64,000 nt of DNA. Origin: Apteryx mantelli. Taxonomy: Eukaryota; Chordata; Aves; Apterygiformes; Apterygidae. Every line of letters starts with the position of its first letter. The first letter of the stretch is position 1. The notes under the pieces are model-generated. The model did not search any database, had not been told where the DNA came from, and saw only the letters and a program-made list of their open reading frames with translations. The translations under genes were made by a program, and so were the position numbers. Of the stretch, positions 18,640 through 33,400 are shown in pieces. The stretch lies in the NCBI RefSeq assembly GCF_036417845.1, contig NC_090015.1, positions 252,001 to 316,000 on the forward strand, read 5' to 3'.

Positions 18640-19180
18640 GCAGGTGCACCCGGACGCCTGGGCCCCTTGGAGGGTGGGAAAACGGGGATCCCCGGACGCC
18701 TGGGCCCCCAGAGGGCAGGAAAATGGGGATCCCCAGCCTGGGCCCCCTGGAGGGTGGGAAAATGGGGATCCCCGGACGCCTGGGCCCCCTGGGGGAGTGG
18801 GATCAGGGATCCTGGATGCCTGGGCCCCCCAGAGGGCAGGAAAATGGGGATCCCGGACACCTGGGCCCCATGGGGGGGGGTGGAAGAACAGGAATCCCCG
18901 GGACACCTGGGCCCCCGGGGGGCAGGATTGGGATCCCCGGATGCCTGGGCCCCCTGGGGGGCAGGAGAACAGGGACACCCGGACGCCTGGGCCCTGGCGT
19001 CGCCAGGCGGCCGCCCCGGGCTGGGGCGGGGCCCCCCCACCCCCCCCCCCGGACGCCTGGGCTCACCCGCCCCACGCCGGGGCCTCGCCTGTCCCGACAG
19101 GACCCGTGGGGTGGGGCGGGGTGGGAACCGCCCCGTCAGCAAAACAGGGCCCCCCCCCCCCCGGACGCCTGGGCCCCCTC
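18640..19180. repeat. Same motif array in inverted orientation
   Basis: Copies here read CCGGACGCCTGGGCCCC on the plus strand, the reverse complement of the array at 17686-18590, in units of about 60-70 bp containing GGGTGGGAAAATGGGGATCC. The two arms meet around 18590-18640. Scattered copies in both orientations continue to 19570. Confidence 0.9.
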
Positions 19181-19600
19181 CGGCGGGGGCGGGGGCGGGG
19201 CTCGGCGTGGGGGGGGGGAGGGGGCACCCCGGGGCGCTCGGTGCCCCGCTGACCTCGCCGGGGCCCAGGCGTCCGGGTGGGCCCTGTCCCCCCCCCCCCA
19301 TCTCCTCCCATAATTCCCCCCCCCCTTGAGGAACCATTAACCCGTTAATTAATCAGGATTTTTAACGAGGAAACGAGCCCCCCCGGGGCGAGCGGGCCCG
19401 GACGCCTGGGCCCCAGGGAGGGGCTGGGGGGGGGAGGGTCGCCTCCCCTCCCCCCACCCCCCTCCTTGGGGTGCACCCGGTGGGGGAGGGGTGGCCCGGA
19501 CGCCTGGGCCCACCGCGGTGTCGTCTCCCCTCCCCCGTGTCGTCTCCCCTCCCCCCCCACAGGGGGCCCAGGCGTCCGGGCTCGCTGCCCCTCCCTCACA
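19181..19600. other. Intergenic spacer with an AT-rich patch
   Basis: GC-rich spacer between the protease and ELOB genes. An AT-rich patch at 19325-19372 contains GTTAATTAATCAGG, whose first half fits an HNF1 half-site. Motif copies lie near 19262, 19398, 19497 and 19566. No gene seen. Confidence 0.5.
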
Positions 19601-19971
19601 CCCCCTGCCCAAGATGGCGACCAGGAGGCACCGCCCTTCCCAATATGGCGGCGGGAAGGGGGGGCGGGGCCGCGCGACCTCCCCAACATGGCGGCGGGGG
19701 GGGGGGAAATCCCAGCGGGGAAGGGGCGGCGCTTATCGACCTCCCCAACATGGCGGCGGGGAAAAGGCGGGAGGGAGCGGCGCGACCTTCTCAACATGGC
19801 GCCGGCGGTTGTTACGGCGGGGCGGGGCGGCGCGCATGCTCATTGTGCGGGCGGGCAGCGCGCAGGCGCCGGCCCCGCCCCTTCCTGCCCGGGGGCCGCC
19901 GCGGCGCAGCCTGGGATCGTGGCGGACTCGGCGGCGGTGTCGGAGCGCGGCGGCGACCGGCGGCGGCGGCG
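19601..19971 (+). promoter_or_regulatory. ELOB promoter with five YY1-type sites
   Basis: CpG-rich promoter with five AANATGGCG(GC) elements in the same orientation at 19611, 19642, 19685, 19747 and 19793, spaced 31-62 bp, partly through a repeated unit (CGACCTCCCCAACATGGCGG). An NRF1-like GCGCGCATGC lies at about 19831. This matches promoters of ubiquitously expressed genes. The TSS is inferred to lie between about 19850 and 19950. Confidence 0.7.
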
Positions 19972-22997
<3,026 letters not shown>

Positions 22998-23124
22998 GCG
23001 CACGCGTGTGCTGCCGCCCCCCCCCCTTCCCCCCTCCCCCGCCCCCCCCGGCACACGCGTGTGCTGCCCCCTGGAACACGCGTGTGCGGGCGGCTCCCCC
23101 CCCCCCAATGTGCAGGCCGGCGCC

Positions 23125-23130
23125 AATAAA
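23125..23130 (+). terminator. ELOB poly(A) signal AATAAA
   Basis: Canonical AATAAA 128 bp after the ELOB stop. The 3' UTR between them carries three ACGCGTGTGC motifs, the same motif that forms the array at 47455-48235. Confidence 0.9.
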
Positions 23131-23169
23131 CCCCTCCTCCCCCCACACACACGTGGCTCCGCCTCCTCT

Positions 23170-24455
23170 TTGCGGGGGGGTTGCGTGTGCGAGGCGTGTG
23201 CTAAGCGTGTGCGAGGCGCGTGCTAAGTGCGAGGTGTCTGAGATGTGTGCTAAGCGTGTGTGAGGCGTGTACTAAGCGTGTGAGGCATGTACTGAGCATA
23301 TGTGAGATGTTTGAGGCATGTGCTAAGCGTGTGCGAAGCGTGAGGCATGTGCTAAGCATGTGTGAGGCGTGTGCTAGGCATGTGCATGCGCTAAGCATGT
23401 GAAGTATGTGCTAAGCATGTGCGAGGCATGTGCTAAACATGTGCAAGGGGTGTGCTAAGTGCAAGGTGTCTGCGTGCTAAGCATGTGTGAGGCATGTGCT
23501 AAGCATGTGTGGCATGTGCGGCATGTGCTAAGCATGTGCGAGGCATGTGCGAGGCATGTGCTAAGCATGTGCGGCATGTGCTAAGCGTGTGCAAGGTATG
23601 TGAAGCATGTGCTATAAGCGTGTGCAAGGTATGTGAAGCATGTGCTAAGCGTGTGTGAGGCGTGTGTTAAGCATATGCAAAGTGCGAGGCGTGTGCTAGG
23701 CATGTGCAAGGCGTGTGCTAAGCGTGTATGAGGTGTCTGAGGCATGTGCTAAGTGTGTATGAGATATCAGGCATGCGCAAGACATGTACTAAGCATGTAC
23801 GAGGTGTCTGAGGCATGTGCTAGGCATGTGCAAGGTGTCAGGCATGTGCTAGGTGTGTGCAAGGCGTGTGCTAAGCATGTCTTGCATCTGCGAGGCGTGT
23901 ACTAAGTGTGTGCAAGGCGGGAGGCATGTGTCAGGCGTGTGCAAGCCATGTGGAAGGTGTGTGCTAAGCATGTGCTAAGCGTGTACGAGGTGCCAGGCAT
24001 GTGCAAGGCATGTGCTAAGCATGTACGAGGTGTCTGAGGCATGTGCTAGGCGTGTGCAAGGTGTGTGCTAAGCATGTATGATATACAAGGCATGTACTAA
24101 GCATGTGTTGCATGTGCAAGGCATGTACTAAGCATGTGCAAGGTGGGAGGCATGTGTTAAGCGTGCGCAAGCCATGCAGGTGTGTGCTAAGCGTGTGCTA
24201 AGCGTACGCAAAGCATGAGGCGTGTGCGTGGCATGTGCGTGGCGTGTACTAAGCATGCGCGAGCCGTGTGGAAGGCGTGTGCATAGCATGTGCTGAATGC
24301 GCGCAAAGCGTGTGTGAGGTGGGATGTATGTGCTAAGCGTGTGCAAGGCGTGTGCTAAGCGTGAGGCATGTGCTGCGCATGGGCGAGGCGTGAGGCACGC
24401 GTGTGGCGTGTGCTAAGCGTGTGCTAAGCGTGTGCTAAGCGTGTGCGTGTCCCTT
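23170..24455. repeat. GCGTGTGCTAAGCGTGTGCGAGG array downstream of ELOB
   Basis: About 1.3 kb of degenerate 11-22-bp units made of GTGTGCTAAGC, GCAAGGCATGTG and GAGGTGTCTG, ending in a poly-C run. It starts about 40 bp after the ELOB poly(A) signal and may have grown from GTGTGC motifs in the 3' UTR. No gene seen. Confidence 0.9.
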
Positions 24456-24589
24456 CCCCCCCCCCCCCCCCAGCGCGCCCTGGGTTCTCCCGCCTACCTG
24501 AAGGGCCCAGGCGTCCGGGGAGGGAGGGGGGCAGCGAGGTGCAGCCCGGCCCTACAAGTCATTTGGGGGGGGAACAACCCGGCCCCATA
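24456..24589. other. Short spacer between arrays
   Basis: Poly-C, one GGGCCCAGGCGTCCGG copy at about 24506, and a unique stretch GCCCTACAAGTCATTTGGGG. No coding exon could be assigned. Confidence 0.4.
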
Positions 24590-27440
24590 GCGCCCACCCG
24601 GGGGGGGGGGGATGTGTGGGTCACAGTGGGGTGCTGGGGGTCTCAATGGGGTCCCAGGGGACATGTGGGGCACTGGGGGGGGGGTCCCGTGGGGGATGTG
24701 GGGCCCAGTGGGGTCCCTTGGGGGCAGATGTGGGGCCCAGTGGGGTCCCAGGGGATGTGTGGGGCGCTGGGGGTCCCGATGGGGTCCCAAGGGGGCTGGG
24801 GGGTCCCGGGGGGGGGAACGTGTGGGTCGCAGTGGGGTCCCGGGGGGGGCTCCGTCGCTCCGTGTGGGTCCCGTGCAGCTCACGTGGGGTCCTGTGGTGC
24901 CTGGGGGTCGCAGTGGGGCGCTGGGGGTCCCAGGAGTCCCTTGGAAGGCAGTTGTGGGGCGCAGTGGGTCCCGGGGGGGTCCCAGGGGACATGTGGGGCC
25001 CAGTGGGGTCCCTTGGGGGATGGATGTGGGGCGCAGTGGGGTGCTGCGGGTCCCAGGGGTCCCATGGGGGGGGGTGGCAGTGGGTCGCAGGTGCCATAGG
25101 GTGCAGATGTGGGTCCCGTTGGAGGGGGCCCAGGGGACATGTGGGTCCCAGTAGGGTCTCATGGGGGCATGTGGGGCCCAGTGGGGTCCCTTGGGGGTGG
25201 TTGTGGGGTGCAGTGGGGCACAGTGGGGTCCCTCGGGGGGGGGGCCGATGTGGGTCCCAGGGGACGTGTGGGGCCCAGTGGGGTCCCTCGGGGGGCAGAT
25301 GTGGGTCCCAGTGGGGTCCCAGGGGACATGTGGGTCACAGTGGGGTCCCTCGGGGGGCAGATGTGGGGCGCAGTGGGGTGCAGGGGTGCCCCGTGGGGGG
25401 TCCCGTGGGGGATGTGGGTCACAGAGGGGGTGACGAGGGTCCTGGGGGGACCATGTGGGTCTCAGTGGGGTCCCGGGGGACATGTGGGGTGCAGTGGGGT
25501 CCCATGGGGGTCGCAGTGGGGCTCCGTCACTCCGTGTGGGTCCCGCGCAGCTCACGTGGGGGTCGCAGTGGGGTCCTGTGGCGCCTGGGGGTCGCAGTGG
25601 GGTGCTGGGGGTCCCGGGGGTCCCATGGCGGGTGGGGGTCGCAGTGGGTCGCAGGTACCGTAGGGCGCAGATGTGGGTCCCATGGGGGGGGGGTCCCTTG
25701 GGAGGCAGTTGTGGGGCGCAGTGGGTCCCGGGGGGGTCCCAGGGGACATGTGGGTCCCAGTGGGGTCCCTGGGGGGATGGATGTGGGTCCCAGTGGGGTG
25801 CTGGGGGTCCCAGTGGGTCCCAGTGGGGCGTTGGGGGTCCCAGGGGGGTCCCGGGGGGGGACGTGTGGGTCCCATGGGGGTCGCAGTGGGGCTCCGTCGC
25901 TCCGTGGGGGTCCCGCGCAGCTCACGTGGGGGTCGCAGTGGGTCCTGCAGTGCCGGGGGGGGGGGGGGGTCACACTGGGGTCCTATGGCAGCTGTGGGGC
26001 GCAGTGGGGCGCTGGGGGTCCCGTGGGGGCTGGGGGTCACGGTGGGGTGACGAGGGTCCCAGGGGGGCCGTGGGTCGCAGTGGGGTCCCAGGGACTCACG
26101 TGGGGTCGCAGTGGGGCACTGGGGGGGGGGTCCCAGTGGGACATGTGGGTCCCAGGGGAGTCCTGGGGGGGGGGGGATGTGGGTCACAGGTGCCACAGGG
26201 TGCAGATGCGGGTCCCAATGGGGTCCCTTGGGGGGCTGGATGTGGGGCACAGGGGGGTGCTGGGGGTCCCAGTGGGGTCCCAGGGGCTCACGTGGGGTCG
26301 CAGTGGGGCGCTGGGGGTCGCAGTGGGGCACGGGGGGGAGGTCCCAGTAGGGTCTCATGGGGGGATGTGGGGCCCAAGAGGGTCTCAGGAGATATGTGGG
26401 GCCCAGTGGGGTCCCGTGGGGGGCAGAGGTGGGGTGGAGAGTGGTCCCATGGGGGTCCCGAGGCAGATGTGGGGCGCAGGGGGGGGGGTCCCAGGGGGAT
26501 GTGGGTCCCAGTGGGGTCCCTCGAGGGGCAGCCGTGGGTCTGAGTGGGGCCCATGAGGGTCCCGGGGCAGATGTGGGTCCCAGTGGGGTCCCGTGGGGGG
26601 CAGACGTGAGTCACAGTGGGGCCCAGAAGACATGTGGGGCACAGTGGGGTCCCTCAGGGGGGCGGATGTGGGTCCCAGGGAACGTGTGGGTCCCAGTGGG
26701 GTCTCCCGGGGGGCAGATGTGGGGCGCAGTGGGGTGCAGGGGTGTCCCGTGGGGGTCCCGTGGGGGTGGTGGGTCACAGGGGGGTGACGAGGGTCCTGGG
26801 GACCATGTGGGTCCCAGTGGGGTCTCAGGGGACATGTGGGTCCCAGGGGGGACGTGTGGGTCCCAGTGGGGGTCCCGGGGGGGCTCCGTCGCTCCGTGTG
26901 GGTCCCGTGCAGCTCACGTGGGGGTCGCAGCGGGGTCCTGGGGGTCCTGTGGCGCCTGGGGGTCGCAGTGGGTCGCAGGTGCCATAGGGCGCAGATGTGG
27001 GTCCCAGTGGGGCATGTGGGGCCCAAGAGGGTCTTATGGGGGGATGTGGGTCGCAGTGGGGTCCCTTGGGGGGTGGATGTGGGGCGCAGTGGGGTCCCAT
27101 GGGGGTCCCGGGGGGATGTGGGTCACAGTGGGATCCCTTGGGGGCGGATGTGGGGCCCAGTGGGGTCCTTTGGGGGGCAGATGTGGGGCGCAGTGGGGCC
27201 CAGGGGGGGGTCCCAGTGGGGTCCCGTGGGGGGCAGCTGTGGGTCCGAGTGGGGCACAGGGGGGTCCCAGGGCAGATGTGGGTCCCAGTGGGGTCCCTCA
27301 GGGGAGCAGATGTGGGGCGAAGTGGGGCCCATGGGGGTCCCGGGGCAGATATGGGGCACGGGGGGGGGGTCCCAGGGGGATGTGGGTCCCAGTGGGGTCC
27401 CGTGGGGGGCAGATGTGGGTCACAGTGGGGCCCAGGGGGG
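24590..27440. repeat. GGGTCCCAGTGGGGTCCC array
   Basis: About 2.85 kb of roughly 20-40-bp units (CAGTGGGGTCCCTTGGGGGC, AGATGTGGGGCGCAGTGGGG). A distinctive segment (CTCCGTGTGGGTCCCGTGCA and variants) recurs near 24858, 25530, 25900 and 26888, showing higher-order duplication. Long open frames on both strands are repeat artefacts. Confidence 0.95.
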
Positions 27441-27770
27441 GTGGTTCCCTCCCCCCCCCGAGTCCCACCTGAAGCCCCCCAGGGAGTGACATGTGCCTGC
27501 CCTGGCCCCGCCCCCTCCCACAGGCCCCGCCCCCTCCCTGCAGGCCCCGCCCCCACCCACAGGTCCCACCCTCCTGCATGCCCCACCCGCTCCCTGCAGG
27601 CCCCGCCCCCTCCTGCAGGCCCTGCCCTCTCCCACAGGCCCCACCCCCATGCCGCGGGACACGCCCCCTCCCACAGGCCCCCACCCCTCCCTGCAGACCC
27701 CACCCCCCCCATGCCGCGGGCCACGCCCCCTCCCGCAGACCCCGCCCCTCAGAGACCACGCCCTCGCCAT
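27441..27770. repeat. CAGGCCCCGCCCCCTCCC array
   Basis: About 22-25-bp units CAGGCCCCGCCCCCTCCCACA with variants. GC-box-like on the plus strand, but no promoter architecture is evident. Confidence 0.85.
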
Positions 27771-27915
27771 TGGGCCTTTTTGCCTTTTATGTGTAAAACG
27801 CACAGAAAAGAGGGTGGGACCGGGGGGAAGGGGTGGGGCCAGGAGGGAGGGGGCGGGGCCAGGAGGGAGGGGCGGGGCCTGGAGGAGGGAGGGGGCGGGG
27901 CCCGGCTCCTGGGAG
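27771..27915 (-). other. Candidate 3'-terminal exon of a minus-strand transcript
   Basis: A strong polypyrimidine/acceptor CTCTTCTCTTGCAG (minus) opens at 27915. A less G-rich stretch ends near 27780 with CACATAAAAGG, containing the variant poly(A) hexamer CATAAA. It could be the last exon of SRRM2 or of a separate small gene together with 28032-28084 and 30226-30306. No recognised protein motif. Confidence 0.3.
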
Positions 27916-28031
27916 CTGCAAGAGAAGAGAGCAGGGGGGCGGGGTGAGGGGCGGCGGCGGCGGCTGGGGGGGGAGGGGGGAGGCGGGCGCTGCCCCACGG
28001 CGCTGCCCCACGGCGCTGCCCCACAACCTAC

Positions 28032-28084
28032 CGCCAGGCCGGACGCCCCGGGCACCGGTGGATCCTCGGCGCTTGGGCGGCCGC
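28032..28084 (-). other. Candidate 53-bp internal exon
   Basis: Unique sequence bounded on the minus strand by CTGTCCCCGCAG and by GGCG|GTAGGT, inside otherwise repetitive DNA. In one frame it reads RPPKRRGSTGARGVRPG, basic like the tail of mammalian SRRM2; in another, GRPSAEDPPVPGASGLA. Exon status is inferred from splice consensus only. Confidence 0.3.
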
Positions 28085-28345
28085 CTGCGGGGACAGGGGT
28101 CAGCGGCGCCCCACGGCGGGGCCATGGCTGCCCCACGGCGCTGTCATTGCTGCCCCACGGCACCGCCGCTGCTGCCCCACGGCGCTGTCATTGCTGCCCC
28201 ACGGCGCCGCCGCTGCTGCCCCACGGCAGCGGAGGGCACGGGATGGCGGCTGCCCCACGGCGGTGGCATAGCGCCCGTTTGGCGGTGGCTCTGCCCCACG
28301 GCGTCGGTTCTGCCCCCCGGCGACCGCCGCAGCCCCCCGGTACAC
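28085..28345. repeat. CTGCCCCACGGCGCTGTCATTG array
   Basis: About 18-24-bp units built on GCTGCCCCACGGCGCCG; some copies also lie at 27985-28025, left of the candidate exon. Confidence 0.85.
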
Positions 28346-29020
28346 CCTGCCGAGTTGCTGCCAGCCCCACAGCTACAGCCCGCTCCTACAGCCTACAGCC
28401 CCACAGCTACACCCGTAGCCCCACGCCTATACCCCGCATCTGGCTATACAGCTACACCCCACAACCAGCCCCACAGCTACACCCACAGCAACACTGCCAG
28501 TCCCACACCTACACCCCACAGCCCCACCTACAACCCGCAGCCAGCCCCACAGCTACACCCCACAGCCCACCTACCCCCAGCATCCAGCCATGCAGCTACA
28601 CCCAACCCCATAACTACACCCCACAGCCAGCCCCACACCTACACCCCACACCTACACCTGCAGCCCCACAGCCAGCACTGCACCTACACCCCCCAGCCCC
28701 ACAGCTACACCCAACCCCACAGCTACAGCCCACTGCCAGCCCCATATCTACACCCCATGCTTACACCCCACAGCCCCACATGCCCACACCTACGCTCCAC
28801 AGGCAGCCCCACAGCTACACCCCAGACAACCCCACAGCCCCAAACACCCCCCAACCCCACTGCCGGCCCTGTACCTACACCCCACAGCCCCACACCTACA
28901 CCCTATAGCCAGCCCCACAACCCCAAACACCCCACAGCCCCACTGCCAGCCCCACACCTACACTAACAGCCCCACAGCTACCCCCCACAGCCCCACACCT
29001 ACACCCCACAGCCAGCCCCC
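28346..29020. repeat. CCCACAGCTACACCCCACAGC array
   Basis: About 20-21-bp degenerate units of CCCCACAGCTACACC and CACCTACACCCCACAGCC. The plus-strand frames (PHSYTPQP-like) are repeat artefacts. Confidence 0.9.
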
Positions 29021-30120
29021 CAGCTGCCCCACCCCAGTGGGGCGACCCCCAACGTGCCCCCCCTGGGTCCCCCCACTCCCTCTAATGCCCACAGCCCCCA
29101 CGCGCCCCACTGATTGCCCCCGGCCTGCCCCACGGCGGCCCCCCAACACACCCGGAGCCGCCCCACGGCAGACCCCACACTCGCCTGCCCCACGGCCCCC
29201 AGCCAACTGCCCCCCCCAGCCCACGCGCTTGCCCCACGGCAGCTGCGAAACCGCCCAACGCCTGCCCCACGGCCCCCACTGATCTGCCCCACAGCTGCCC
29301 CCCAACCACCGTGACAGCTGCCCCAGGGCCCCCGCTCAACTGCCCCCCAACGCCTGCCCCACGGCCCCTACTGATCTGCCCCACACCTGCCCCACGGCAA
29401 CTGCTCAACTGCCCCCCAGCGTCTGCCCCACGGCAACTGCAAAACCGCCCCACCCAACACAACACCCGCCCCACAGATCTGCCCCCAAGCAAACGTGTCT
29501 GCCCCATGGCCGTGAGCTGCCCCCCAGCGTCTGCCCCACGGCGGCCGCTCGTTCGCCCCCAACCAACGCAACTCCCGCCCCACAGCGAGTGCTCGACCAC
29601 CCCCCAACTCCTGCCCCACGGTGACCGCGAAACCACCCCGAACCAAGGCACCGTCTGCCCCACGGCCCCCGCTCAACTGCCCCCCAACACCCACCCCACG
29701 GCAGCCGCAAAACCACCCCGAACCGAGGCACCGTCTGCCCCACGGCCCCCGCTCAACCGGCCCCCAAAACCTGCCCCACAGCGGCCACGAAACCACCCCC
29801 AACCAGGGCAATTCCTGCCCCATGGCCCCCACTCAACTGCCCCACAACACCTGCCCCATGGCAGCCATGAAACCACCCCGAACCGAGGCACTGTCTGCCC
29901 CACGGTCCCTGCTCAACTGCCCCCCAACTCCTGCCCCACGGTGACCACGAAACCACCCCGAACTGAGGCACCGTCTGCCCCACGGCCCCCACTCAACCCC
30001 CCCCCCAACACCCGCCCCACGGTGACCATTCAACCACCCCCGACCGACACATCACCCGCCCCATGGCAGCCGCGAAACCACCCCCCAACAAAGGCCAACT
30101 CCTGCCCCGCGGCGACCGCA
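29021..30120. repeat. CTGCCCCACGGC array with about 80-85-bp higher-order unit
   Basis: From 29600 to 30050 larger units contain CGAAACCACCCCGAACC and GAGGCACCGTCTGCCCCACG (near 29645, 29725, 29885 and 29965). The left part is less regular. Confidence 0.9.
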
Positions 30121-30225
30121 CAACCGCCCCACGGCCAGCGCCGCGGGGCCGCCTCCCGCCTCCCCGAGCCCGTCCGTCCGTCCGTCCATCCGCCGGCGGG
30201 AGGAAGGGGGGGAGGCGCTGCTCAC

Positions 30226-30306
30226 CTGCGGCGGTGCCGGCGGCCATCGCGGCCCCACGGAGGGGAGGGGGGGGAAACGTCGCTCCGGAAGGGGGGGCGG
30301 CGGGAC
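30226..30306 (-). other. Candidate exon with ATG and strong donor
   Basis: On the minus strand the acceptor CCTCCCTGGCAG (30307-) and donor CGCAG|GTGAGC flank 81 bp of unique, CpG-rich DNA. It contains GCCGCGATGGCC, ATG at 30245-30247, reading MAAGTAA before the donor. It may be the first exon of an unidentified gene, or a 3' exon of an alternative SRRM2 transcript (in another frame it reads WGRDGRRHRR). Confidence 0.3.
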
Positions 30307-30405
30307 CTGCCAGGGAGGAGCAGCGGCAGCAGGAGGAAGAGGAGGAGGAGGAGGGAGGCCGGGAAGAAGGCCCAGGCGTCCCCCGTCCCCGTCCCCCCCC
30401 CCCGC

Positions 30406-33400
30406 TCAGGGCGTCGGCGTCACCCAGTTGCCCCAGCTGACGCCGGTGGCAGCGGCGGGGGCGGCGGCGGCCGCCGAGGCCCAGGCGTCCTGGGAGGCGT
30501 CGCCCCAGGCGCCATATTGGGCGCCGTACTGGGAGCCGTCGGCGCCGTACTGGGCTCCGTACTGGGAGGCGGCGGCGCCGTACTGGGCGCCGTACTGGGC
30601 GCCGTACTGGGAGGCGTCGGCGGCCCCCGAGGCCAGGCCGTACTGGGAGGCGTCGGCGGCGTACTGGGAAGCGCCGGCGGCGTACTGGGAGGCGCCGGCG
30701 CCGTACTGGGAGGCGCCCGCCGCCGCCCCGTACTGCCCGGCGGCCATTTGGGCGCCGCCGTACTGGGAAGCGGCGCCGGCGCCCGACGCCAGGCCGTACT
30801 GGGAGGCGGCGGCGCCGTACTGGGAGGCGGCGGCGGTGCCGTACTGGGCGCCGTACTGGGAGGCGGCGGCGTACTGGGAGGCGGCGGCGGCCATGTTGTT
30901 GGCGGCGTACTGGGAGGCGGCGGCGGCCATGTTGTTGCCGTACTGGGAAGCGCCGGCGGCCATGTTGTTGGCGTACTGGGAGGCGCCGGCGGCCATGTTG
31001 TTGCCATACTGGGTAGCGCCGGCGGCCATGTTGTTGGCGTACTGGGAGGCGCCGGCGGCCATGTTGTTGGCGTACTGGGAGGCGCCGGCGGCCATGTTGT
31101 TGGCGGCGGCGAGGCGGGAGGTGTTGGCCGCCGCCGCCATGGCGGGGGTCACGGCAAAGGGCGAGCGGGAGCCGCCGGTGCCCATGCTTCCCTGGAGCCG
31201 GTGGTAACAGGAACCCAAGCGACCGGAGCAACCCACGGCCACGTTCCCCTGGAGCCGGTGGATGCAGGAGCCCAGGCGTCCGGGGCACCCCAGCCCCACG
31301 CTGCCCTGCAGCCGGTGGATGCAGGAGCCCAGGCGTCCGGGGCACCCCATGGCCATGTTACCCTGGAGCCGATGGATACAGGGACCCAGGCGTCCGGCGG
31401 GGAAAGCGCTTCCGCCTCCGCTTCCGCTTCCTCCCCGGCCCGGCGTCGCGAGGAAAGGGGAGCTGGGCGTGCGGGCGAAGGCGCTGGCACTGCCCACGGC
31501 GCGGGCGGGCGAGGCGAGGAAAGGGGACCCAGGCGTCCGGGCGAAGGCGCCGCCGCCGCCCCCCGCGCCGCCCCGCAGCAGCGGGAAGGGGCCGCCGGGC
31601 AGACGGGGGGAAGCGCCGAGGCCTCGGCCCGGCGTCAACGAGAGCAGGGAGCCGGGCGTGCGGGGTGACGCTCGCACCACCCGCCCGGGTGTCAACGAGA
31701 GCAGGGAGCCGGGGGTGCGGGGTAACGCCCCGCCCGCTACCGCCGCCCCCCTGCCCGGCGTCAGCGAGAGCAGGGAGCCCGGTGTCCGGGGGACGCTAGC
31801 GGTGCCGGGAGTTCGGGGAGCGGCGGCGGCGGTGGTGGCGGTGGTGGCAGCCGCTGTCGGGGAGGGCCCGGGAGTCCGGGCGGCTCCGACGGCGGCGGTG
31901 GCGGCTCCGGGAGCTCGGGGAGCCGCCGTGACGCCGGGCGTTTGGGAAGAGCCGGGAGCCGGCGTGACGCCGGGTGTCTGGGAGGGGGCGGGAGCGGCGG
32001 TGGTGGCAGCGGGAGCCGCCGGGGGGGACCCTGCTGCGCCCCCACCCTCTTCCGCCGCCGCTGCCGGGGTCTCCCCGCCCGTTTCGGGAGCCGAGGGCCC
32101 AGGCGTCCGGGAGGGCTCCCCATCCGTGGGGGGAGCCGAGGCCTCAGGCGCCGGCAGAGGGGACCCGCCACCCCCCGCTTCCGAGGGAACCGGAGCCGCC
32201 ACCGCCGCCGTGGGAACGGGAACAGGATCCCCCCCACCCACCTCGGAGCAGGGCCCAGGTGTCCGGGGAGAGGCGCCCGCCCCGGGAACCGAAGGAGAGG
32301 GCCCAGGTGTCCCGGGAGGCGCCGGGGAGCCCGGAGCGACAGCCGGGACGGTGGTGGCGGCGGCGGTGCCCTCTGCTGCCACCTCCTCCTCCCCCGCGGC
32401 GCAGGGAGCCGGGGGCCCCGGCGTCCGGGGCGTCCCGCCGACGCCGGTGCGGGGCTGGGGGGAGCCGCCGACGCCGGTGCGCGGCGAGGGGGAGCCCGGC
32501 GCGGGGGCCGAAGGCTCCGTGTACCGTGTGCGCTGGGGCGAGGCCTTCCGGGCGGCTGCCTTGGGGCCAGGGGCCGCCGAGGAGGAGGAGGAGCTGGAGG
32601 AGGAGGAGGAGGAGGACGACGAGGAGCTGGAGGAGGAGGAGGAGGAGGAGGACGACGAGGAGCTGGAGGAGGAGGACGAGGACGAGGACGAGGACGAGGA
32701 GGAGGAGGAGGACGAGGAGCTGCTGGAGCTGGAGCTGGAGCTGCGGGAGCGGCGCTTGCGGCGCGTCACGGCCAGGGCGCGACCCTCGCGGGCCTGCGCA
32801 GGCGGCGCCGGGCTGCCGGGCCTGCGGGGACAGCGAGCGGCGTCAGCGGGGGGGGGGGGGGACACGCGGGGGGGACCCTGGGGACGTGGGGCAGGGGGTG
32901 GCGCCCCGGGGGGGGACATGACCCAGGGGACTTGGGGTGCCAGGGGGTGACACCCGCAGGGGACGTGGGGCAGGGGGTGGCACCCCGGGGGGGGACCCAG
33001 GGGACAGGGCACACCAGGGGGTGACACCCCGCAGGGGACGTGGGGCAGGGGGTGGCACCCGCAGGGGAAGACGTGACCCAGCGGACATGGCGCCCTGGGC
33101 AGTGACACCCCCAGGGGATGTGGGGCCGGGGGGGGTGACACCCCAGGGGGGGTGACGATGACCCAAGGGACAGGACACCCCAGGGGGTGACACCTGCAGG
33201 GGACGTGGGGCAGGGGGTGACCCGGTGCCCCAGGGGACGTGGGGCACCAGGGGGTGACACCCCGGGGGGTGACGATGACCCAAGGGACAGGACACCCCAG
33301 GGGGTGACACTCGCAGGGGTCGTGGGGCAGGGGGGGTGACACCCCGGGGGGGGGACGATGACCCAAGAGACAGGACACCCCAGGGGGTGACACCCGCAGG

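Noticed and set aside
28346-28930. Pro/Tyr-rich secreted protein on the plus strand (PHSYTPQP repeats)
   Set aside because: Degenerate repeat, no signal peptide or splice sites, several frames open.
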